Made by a program: the position numbers and the translations under genes. Source: JBBDSV01 sp040904785 (lineage in GTDB: Bacteria; Actinomycetota; Nitriliruptoria; Nitriliruptorales; Nitriliruptoraceae). Taken from it: DNA of 27,874 nucleotides. Below are positions 22,848 through 27,874 of the stretch, piece by piece (the first letter of the stretch is position 1; every line of letters begins with the position of its first letter). Location of the stretch: contig JBBDSV010000067.1 in the NCBI GenBank assembly GCA_040904785.1, positions 1 to 27,874 of the forward strand, given 5' to 3'. The notes below the pieces were generated by a model. That model was given only the letters and a program-made list of their open reading frames with translations, did not search any database and was not told the origin of the DNA.

Positions 22848-23342
22848 GTGACGCGTTCGGTGCAGGCCTTCCTGCCGGTTAGCGGCGGAATCAACCCACT
22901 GCTCGCCGCTTTCGGGCAGGACCCCGGCCGGTGGCTGCCGCATGCGCGTCGCGATGGTGCGCAACGGTGGACCGTCCCGTTGCACGCCGGCGCGATCTCA
23001 CGCACTGTCATCGTCGCCGTAGGACTTCCGTGGCGGGCCGGATCGACAACGTGGCGCACGATCGCCTGGGATCCCGAACCCGAGGAACACGACGCACTCC
23101 ATGTTGACCGATTCCTGCCCTCGTTCGACGGCGAGATCGGCCTCGCCGTGGCGTCCGGGACCGGCAGCACGTCCGGTTCGGCAACCCTCATCATCGACGG
23201 ACGCTATGCCCCACCGGGCGGCATGCTCGGGCAGGCGCTCGACGCGGTCGCCCTCCACCGCGTCGCGCAGGGAACAGTGGAACGCTTCCTCGCCGAGGTT
23301 GCCTCGCAGCTCACCGCCGAATCCCTGCTCGTGACTCGCTGA
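22848..23342 (+). CDS. SRPBCC-like protein of unknown function
   Basis: This 164-residue protein looks like a helix-grip (SRPBCC) domain: an N-terminal region with INPLLAAFGQDPGRWLPHAR, strands with TVIVAVGLPWRAGSTTWRTIAW, a turn DGRYAPPGGMLGQALDAV, and a C-terminal helix (ALHRVAQGTVERFLAEVASQL). The GTG at 22848 is chosen because AAGGAGG lies 5 bases upstream, second copy of a tandem repeat; the frame is open to 22644 but upstream sequence looks non-coding. It is divergent from the sigma gene. Its TGA directly abuts the kinase stop (TGATCA). The ligand is unknown. Confidence 0.7.
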   Translation: MTRSVQAFLPVSGGINPLLAAFGQDPGRWLPHARRDGAQRWTVPLHAGAISRTVIVAVGLPWRAGSTTWRTIAWDPEPEEHDALHVDRFLPSFDGEIGLAVASGTGSTSGSATLIIDGRYAPPGGMLGQALDAVALHRVAQGTVERFLAEVASQLTAESLLVTR

Positions 23343-24938
23343 TCAACCGGACGGCACCTCCCAGGTGAGCATTGCCCCCTTGCCGTTGGGTCGAGATTCG
23401 AGCCGACAGATCCCGCCGAGCCGCTGCGCACGCTCGCGAAGATTGTCCAAACCAAACCCCTGCGCTGCCGACGAATCGACTCCGAAGCCATCGTCGATGA
23501 CCTGCAGGGTCAGCCGACCGTGTGCAGCAACCACGTCGACCTCGACGTCGCTCGCCTGTGCGTGCTTGGCAACGTTGGTCAGCGCCTCGCGGACGACCGG
23601 GATCAGTTCCTCTGCGACAGCCGCGCCTGTCACGCTGTCGATGGGACCGTGGAACCTCACGCGTGGCGTCGCATCGAGCAGCGTGCCGATCTCATCCACC
23701 ACTTCGAGAAGACGCCGTCGGACACCCGTCGGGGCGGTGCGCTGCGCGTCCTGAAGGGCAAAGATCGTCGACCGGATCTCTTTGACGGTCAGGTCGATCT
23801 CATCGACGGCGCGATGCAATCGGTCGGCAAGCTCCGGTTGGTCGTCGAGCCGGCGGACGATTGCCTGCAGTGACAGTCCCGTCGCGAACAGCCGCTGAAT
23901 GACGGTGTCATGCAGGTCGCGACCGATGCGTTCGCGGTCCTCAATCAGCGACAACCGACGCAGTTGGCGCTGCGCGAGATCGAACGTCCAGGCCAGCGAG
24001 ACCTGTTCGGCGAATCCGACGACGAAATCCTCTTCGCGCGGCGAGAACGCCCGCTGGCGGGCCATGCCGAGTGCCGCGACGACCTTCTTGCCATCGCGAA
24101 TGGGGATCCACAGGGATGGGCGCGCGAAGATCTCTCCGGACTCACGGCGGACGCGATCCGCCCCCTGCAACACCTGCCACGCACCGGTGTGTGCGGCGAC
24201 GAGCTGTCCGGGTTCCGGCCCACGCCCATGTGACGCCTCGACGCGCAACTGGTGCGGCTGCGCCTTGTCGTCCGCCACGACGAGGCAGACGGCGTCGGCA
24301 TCGACCAGCTCGGCGCATCGGGAAACGACCGTCTGATGCACGTCGCGGCGGTCGACGCCGGCAAGGAGCGCATCGGCGACTTCGAGCATCGCGTTGTGCC
24401 ACGTCTCGCGCCGCCGGACGTCATCGAACATCCGCGCATTGAAGATCGCGGCTCCGGCGACCGCGGCCAAGGCGACGACGAGTTCCTCGTCGTGATCGGA
24501 GAATGCGCCCCCGTCGGCCTTCTCAGTCAGGTAGAGGTTGCCGAAGACCCGTTCGCCAACACGAATCGGCGTCCCGAGGAAGCTGTGCATCGGCGGGTGA
24601 TGCGCGGGAAAACCGTACGACTGCGGATGCGACGTCAGGTCGTCGAGACGAAGCGGGGTGGGATGATCGATGAGTAGGCCGAGGATGCCGTGCCCCGACG
24701 GCAGCGGCCCGATCTTCTCGACCGTTACGTCATCGACACCGACGTGGACGAACGCCTCGAGCGCGGCACCGTCCTCATCGATAACACCCAGTGCGCCGTA
24801 GCGGGCACCTACGAGCGCGCATGCCGCGTCGACAACACGGCGCAGCACGGACTGCAGATCGAGGTCGCCTGCGACGAGCAGTACCGCATCGACGAGACGA
24901 CCGATCTGCGGCGACTCTGACACGTGGGTTGACCTCAT
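23343..24938 (-). CDS. DevS-like two-GAF sensor histidine kinase
   Basis: This 531-residue kinase has two GAF domains (about 28-170 and 190-320), then a HisKA_3 phosphoacceptor H343 in EDRERIGRDLHDTVIQRLF and an HATPase with N455 (EALTNVAKHA) and D483 (DDGFG). No membrane helix. The layout and sequence match DevS/DosT of mycobacteria. H114 in GFPAHHPPMHSFLG aligns with the heme-ligating H149 of M. tuberculosis DevS (GFPPYHPPM), so oxygen or NO sensing is possible, but the motif also occurs in non-heme GAF proteins. ATG at 24938 is chosen to match the family; GTG 24941 is an alternative. It is divergent from the DevR-like gene. Confidence 0.9.
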   Translation of the reverse strand: MRSTHVSESPQIGRLVDAVLLVAGDLDLQSVLRRVVDAACALVGARYGALGVIDEDGAALEAFVHVGVDDVTVEKIGPLPSGHGILGLLIDHPTPLRLDDLTSHPQSYGFPAHHPPMHSFLGTPIRVGERVFGNLYLTEKADGGAFSDHDEELVVALAAVAGAAIFNARMFDDVRRRETWHNAMLEVADALLAGVDRRDVHQTVVSRCAELVDADAVCLVVADDKAQPHQLRVEASHGRGPEPGQLVAAHTGAWQVLQGADRVRRESGEIFARPSLWIPIRDGKKVVAALGMARQRAFSPREEDFVVGFAEQVSLAWTFDLAQRQLRRLSLIEDRERIGRDLHDTVIQRLFATGLSLQAIVRRLDDQPELADRLHRAVDEIDLTVKEIRSTIFALQDAQRTAPTGVRRRLLEVVDEIGTLLDATPRVRFHGPIDSVTGAAVAEELIPVVREALTNVAKHAQASDVEVDVVAAHGRLTLQVIDDGFGVDSSAAQGFGLDNLRERAQRLGGICRLESRPNGKGAMLTWEVPSG

Positions 24939-24963
24939 CACTGCGACGTTGCTGTGCCGCAAC

Positions 24964-24969
24964 AGCCTA
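24964..24969 (-). promoter_or_regulatory. -10 hexamer of the DevS-like gene
   Basis: TAGGCT on the minus strand, about 25 bases before the ATG, in the 151-base region shared with the DevR-like gene. Confidence 0.35.
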
Positions 24970-24993
24970 GTTGGCCCATGTTCGTCGACCCGA

Positions 24994-25016
24994 CGGTGGG
25001 TGTCATGCACCCACCG
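24994..25016. promoter_or_regulatory. Perfect 9-bp inverted repeat between kinase and regulator genes
   Basis: CGGTGGGTG-TCATG-CACCCACCG, nine-base arms with a 5-base centre. It lies between the two candidate -10 hexamers (24964-24969 minus, 25058-25063 plus), so one protein bound there could control both genes. It does not match the DevR box, so a different regulator may use it. Confidence 0.6.
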
Positions 25017-25057
25017 GGACAGCAACGCGCTACCGAACGCCGTGCGCGTGCGTGCGT

Positions 25058-25083
25058 TAGCCTGCGACCACAGAATCTGGAGG
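25058..25083 (+). promoter_or_regulatory. -10 hexamer and ribosome site of the DevR-like gene
   Basis: TAGCCT at 25058-25063 precedes GGAGG at 25079-25083, which is 6 bases from the GTG at 25090. The ribosome site decides the start. Confidence 0.55.
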
Positions 25084-25089
25084 CAGATC

Positions 25090-25728
25090 GTGGCAGTCAG
25101 GGTCTATCTCGTCGACGACCACGAAGTCGTCCGCCGCGGTCTTGCCGATCTCATCGACGGCGAAGACGACCTGACGGTCGTCGGCGAAGCCGGCACGGCG
25201 GGCATGGCGCTGGCCGGCATCGCACAACACACGCCAGACGTGGCGGTGCTCGACGTACGACTTCCTGACGGCAGCGGCATCGAAGTGTGTCGCGAGGTAC
25301 GGGCCCGCAATCCCGACATCGCCTGTCTGATGCTCACATCGTTCAGCGAGGACGAAGCGCTGTTCAACGCGATCATGGCCGGCGCCGCGGGCTACCTGCT
25401 CAAGGATGCGCGCGGTAACGATCTGCTCGACGCCATCCGCCGGGTCGCGCGCGGCGAGTCGTTGCTCGATCCCGCGGTCACCGGCAAAGTCCTTGACCGC
25501 CTGCGGAAGGGCGATGAGCAGGATCCGCGGCTCGCAAGCCTGTCCGATCAGGAACGCAGGATCCTCACGCACATCGCCGAGGGCCTGACGAACCGCCAGA
25601 TCGCCGAACGCATGCATTTGGCCGAGAAGACGGTCAAGAACTATGTCTCGAACATGCTCGCGAAGCTGGGTATGCAACGGCGCACCGAAGCAGCGGTGTT
25701 CTACACCCAGGTCGACAAGGGGTCATGA
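25090..25728 (+). CDS. DevR-like NarL/FixJ response regulator
   Basis: This 212-residue regulator has a receiver domain (1-120) with D9/D10 (YLVDDHEVVRRGL), phosphoacceptor D55 (AVLDVRLPDG), T83 (MLTSFSEDEA) and K105 (GYLLKDARG), and a LuxR-type helix-turn-helix at about 150-205 (LSDQERRILTHIAEGLTNRQ; MHLAEKTVKNYVSNMLAKLG). It is close to mycobacterial DevR throughout, including ERMHLAEKTVKNYVS and RRTEAAVF. GTG at 25090 has GGAGG 6 bases upstream. It is divergent from the DevS-like kinase, and DevR-box-like dyads lie upstream of the next two genes, so a small regulon is likely. Confidence 0.93.
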   Translation: MAVRVYLVDDHEVVRRGLADLIDGEDDLTVVGEAGTAGMALAGIAQHTPDVAVLDVRLPDGSGIEVCREVRARNPDIACLMLTSFSEDEALFNAIMAGAAGYLLKDARGNDLLDAIRRVARGESLLDPAVTGKVLDRLRKGDEQDPRLASLSDQERRILTHIAEGLTNRQIAERMHLAEKTVKNYVSNMLAKLGMQRRTEAAVFYTQVDKGS

Positions 25729-25757
25729 GGTGCCCAACGGCGTGATGGCACGCTGCA

Positions 25758-25773
25758 TCGGGACCGACGGCCC
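25758..25773. promoter_or_regulatory. DevR-box-like dyad upstream of the PNPOx-like gene
   Basis: TCGGGACCGACGGCCC, 61 bases before the ATG, matches the core of the mycobacterial DevR box (GGGACnnnnGnCCC). It is nearly identical to the site at 26302-26317. A TACGAC -10-like hexamer follows 13 bases downstream (25787-25792), so the dyad would overlap the -35 region. Confidence 0.55.
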
Positions 25774-25833
25774 TGGCCAAGAGCGATACGACGCTCGACA
25801 CTGACGCAGCAACCAACGTCAGGAGCCACGACG

Positions 25834-26295
25834 ATGACGAGCACGCCGGACGACCACGCCACCGACCGCCACGGACTCGAAGTGCTGTCTCTGGCGCAAT
25901 GTCTTACCCTCCTGCGCAGTCGCCCCGTCGGCCGCCTCGCCTACATTGACGCCGGCGAGCCAACCGTCGTCACCGTCAATTTCCTCGTCGACGGGTCCTC
26001 GGTCGTCATGCGCAGCCTCAGCGGGGCGAAGCTCGACATCGCCGTGGTCGGTGAGCCGGTTGCGTTTCAGCTCGATGATCACGATCCCGTACGGCGGACC
26101 GGATGGAGTGTGCTCGTTCGCGGCGTCGCGATGCTCGTTGATGACGTGGAGGCGATCGAACGCTATGCGCAAGAACTCGACAGCTGGGCCGTGCACGACC
26201 CCGCATCCGCAACCTGGATCCGCATCGTGGCCGACGAGGTCTCCGGTCGCCGCATCGGCGATCACGACGCGACGGTGACCGACCGCGTCGACTGA
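25834..26295 (+). CDS. Pyridoxamine 5'-phosphate oxidase-fold protein
   Basis: This 153-residue protein has the flavin-binding split-barrel fold: VLSLAQCLTLLRSRPVGRLAYI (about 17-38), a VVTVNFLVDGSSVVMRSLSGAKL strand pair, GWSVLVRGVAMLV (about 90-102) and the end WIRIVADEVSGRRI. Such small PNPOx-like proteins bind FMN, F420 or heme; cofactor is not clear here. AGGAG lies 8 bases before the ATG. PNPOx-fold genes are members of the mycobacterial DevR regulon, and a DevR-box-like dyad lies upstream, so control by the neighbouring regulator is likely but inferred. Confidence 0.82.
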   Translation: MTSTPDDHATDRHGLEVLSLAQCLTLLRSRPVGRLAYIDAGEPTVVTVNFLVDGSSVVMRSLSGAKLDIAVVGEPVAFQLDDHDPVRRTGWSVLVRGVAMLVDDVEAIERYAQELDSWAVHDPASATWIRIVADEVSGRRIGDHDATVTDRVD

Positions 26296-26301
26296 CCCCT
26301 G

Positions 26302-26339
26302 TCGGGACCTTCGGCCCACGCGGTCGGGACACTCCGCCC
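26302..26339. promoter_or_regulatory. Pair of DevR-box-like sites upstream of the multicopper oxidase
   Basis: TCGGGACCTTCGGCCC at 26302-26317 and TCGGGACACTCCGCCC at 26324-26339, 22 bases apart (about two helical turns). The first is a strong dyad and matches the site upstream of the PNPOx gene at 14 of 16 positions; the second is weaker in its right half. Confidence 0.55.
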
Positions 26340-26412
26340 TGCACCTGCGCGACCGCCGCCGCTTGGCTTCGCTCACACCCATCCAGGTGATCATTCGACC
26401 CAAGGATCTTTC

Positions 26413-27807
26413 GTGAGCGAAGAACGCACGATGGGCATGATCGGCACGACGGTCGCTGCACTTGTCGCACTCGTCCTGTCCGCCGGAGCCCTCATCACCG
26501 CATCCGGGCTCGCCGCGCGCTCCGCACCCGCCGCCGACGTCCCGCAGGCCGCAGATGCGCCAGAGACGGTCGAGGCCGAGCTTTCCGAGTTCCACGTTGA
26601 TCTTGCGCAGACCTCTATGGCGGTCGGCGGGACGATTTCGGTGACGAACACCGGCTCGATCGAGCACGACCTAGAAGTCGTCGGCGCCGACCTCGGCACG
26701 CCGATGCTCGCCGCAGGCGAATCTGCAGACCTTGATCTCGGCGCGCTTGCCGCCGGCACCTACACCGTGCGGTGCACGGTCCCCGGCCACGAATCCGCCG
26801 GGATGACAGCGGAACTTGTCGTCGGCGATCCGGAGACTGGCGGCAATTCCGTCGCAACAGCCGCGCACGGTGGCGCCGACACCGACTGGGCCGCACTCGA
26901 TGCAGCGATGACCGAGTCGATGCGCGCGTTTCCCGCCGAGACCGCGGGCCGGGGCAATCAACTCCTCGAGCCCGAAGAAGTGCTCGACGACGGGACCAAG
27001 GTTTTCCGTCTCGTTGCCGAGATCATCGACTGGGAGGTCGAGCCCGGCAAGGTGGTCGAAGGCTGGGCCTACAACGGCCAGATTCCGGGGCCGCGAATCC
27101 ACGTCGACGTCGGGGATCGTGTCCGCGTCCACGTCGAGAATCACCTACCGTTGGGCACCGACGTGCACTGGCACGGAGTACGCGTTCCCAACGACCAGGA
27201 CGGTGTCGCGCCACTCACCCAACCCCTGATCGAACCCGGTGACACCTACACGTACGAGTTCACCGCCGACGAGCCGTCCATCGGGATGTACCACCCCCAT
27301 CACCATGGACAGATGAAGCTGCCGAACGGCATGTTCGGCGCCTTCCAGATCGGCAACGTTGGTGAGGACATCCCCCTGCCGCTCGGCCGAACGATCGGTG
27401 GCCGCGAGATTCCCGAAGAACTGACGGTGGCGGCCGAACTCCCGATGATTCTCAATGATGCGGGAACCATCGGCCTATCGATCAACGGCAAGGGCTGGCC
27501 GGCAACCGATCCCATCGTCGCCGACCAAGACGACTGGATCGTCATCCACTACTACAACGAGGGGCTCCAGATCCATCCGATGCACCTGCATCAGATGCCG
27601 CAACTCGTCTTCGCCAAGGACGGTTTCCCGCTCGAGAGCCCCGTGTGGCAGGACACCGTCAACGTCGCCCCCGGTGAACGCTATTCGGTGCTCATCCATG
27701 CATCCGATCCCGGCGTGTGGGCGTTCCACTGCCACATCCTGTCGCATGCCGAGCGTGAGGACGGCATGTTCGGCATGGTCACTGCCCTGATCGTCGACGA
27801 AGCCTGA
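26413..27807 (+). CDS. Membrane-anchored cupredoxin fused to a two-domain multicopper oxidase
   Basis: This 464-residue protein has a single N-terminal membrane anchor or signal helix (about 8-34), a cupredoxin domain (about 52-138) with a type 1 copper set H85, C121, H126 and M131 (CTVPGHESAGM), then a two-domain laccase-like oxidase. Its first domain has HWHG (H252, H254) and YHPHHHG (294-298); its second has HPMHLHQM (H388, H391, H393) and HCHILSHAEREDGM (H439, C440, H441, H445, M452). The laccase-type type 1 copper is in the last domain. Substrate unknown: copper, iron, phenols or nitrite-type chemistry are possible. GTG at 26413 has AAGGA 6 bases upstream. DevR-box-like sites precede it. 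Confidence 0.9.
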   Translation: MSEERTMGMIGTTVAALVALVLSAGALITASGLAARSAPAADVPQAADAPETVEAELSEFHVDLAQTSMAVGGTISVTNTGSIEHDLEVVGADLGTPMLAAGESADLDLGALAAGTYTVRCTVPGHESAGMTAELVVGDPETGGNSVATAAHGGADTDWAALDAAMTESMRAFPAETAGRGNQLLEPEEVLDDGTKVFRLVAEIIDWEVEPGKVVEGWAYNGQIPGPRIHVDVGDRVRVHVENHLPLGTDVHWHGVRVPNDQDGVAPLTQPLIEPGDTYTYEFTADEPSIGMYHPHHHGQMKLPNGMFGAFQIGNVGEDIPLPLGRTIGGREIPEELTVAAELPMILNDAGTIGLSINGKGWPATDPIVADQDDWIVIHYYNEGLQIHPMHLHQMPQLVFAKDGFPLESPVWQDTVNVAPGERYSVLIHASDPGVWAFHCHILSHAEREDGMFGMVTALIVDEA

Positions 27808-27824
27808 CGATCCACCGCACCCGT

Positions 27825-27874
<50 letters not shown>

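Noticed and set aside
25016..25020. DevR-box half-site GGGAC between the kinase and regulator genes
   Set aside because: The opposite arm at the expected spacing reads CAACG, so there is no dyad.

Overview
The window is a gene-dense stretch of GC-rich (roughly two-thirds G+C) actinobacterial chromosome ending in a 50-base run of G that looks like a contig-end artefact. Actinobacterial markers include a mycobacterial-type phosphoserine aminotransferase, the clpS-DUF2017 gene pair, two luciferase-like oxidoreductases, an ECF sigma factor overlapping a zinc-type anti-sigma factor, and a DevS/DevR-like two-component pair. The exact class cannot be fixed by eye; a deep-branching group such as Acidimicrobiia is my guess. 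I see no tRNA, rRNA, CRISPR array, insertion sequence or phage gene. No gene-free stretch exceeds 300 bases; the longest is about 230 bp, at 22616-22847.

Layout. 1-3209: the end of a GntR-type regulator, then an XRE-cupin regulator divergent from an azlC-azlD-LLM oxidoreductase operon, with operator-like repeats between them. 3234-6245: ribonuclease HI, a small zinc-ribbon protein and a THUMP-like methyltransferase, divergent from a PAC2-family protein. 6255-10064: serC, an aspartate-type aminotransferase and S-adenosylhomocysteine hydrolase (amino-acid and methyl-cycle metabolism). 10180-13641: leucyl/phenylalanyl-tRNA-protein transferase (aat), a 5'-3' exonuclease and the lipid II flippase murJ. 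13619-15830: an operon running csp-like, clpS, DUF2017, LLM oxidoreductase. 15964-18120: an operon of a RecB-like Fe-S nuclease, an SRPBCC protein and two small unknowns. 18254-19967: a ClpP-type protease convergent with a NYN-LOTUS RNA-binding protein. 20023-22615: ECF sigma, anti-sigma, a secreted Yx(F/W)xxD lipoprotein and a DsbA-fold protein. 22848-27807: an SRPBCC protein, then a DevS-like GAF histidine kinase divergent from a DevR-like regulator, a pyridoxamine-oxidase-fold protein and a cupredoxin-multicopper oxidase fusion.

Two themes stand out. First, Aat, ClpS and a ClpP-type peptidase lie within about 9 kb; together with a ClpA/ClpC unfoldase they would make a bacterial N-degron pathway. 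Second, the DevS/DevR-like pair is followed by two genes whose upstream regions carry near-identical dyads (TCGGGACCnnCGGCCC) resembling the mycobacterial DevR box. This suggests a small redox- or oxygen-responsive regulon controlling a copper oxidase. Several genes also have a TAnnnT -10 hexamer only 6-7 bases before the start codon, consistent with common leaderless transcription.
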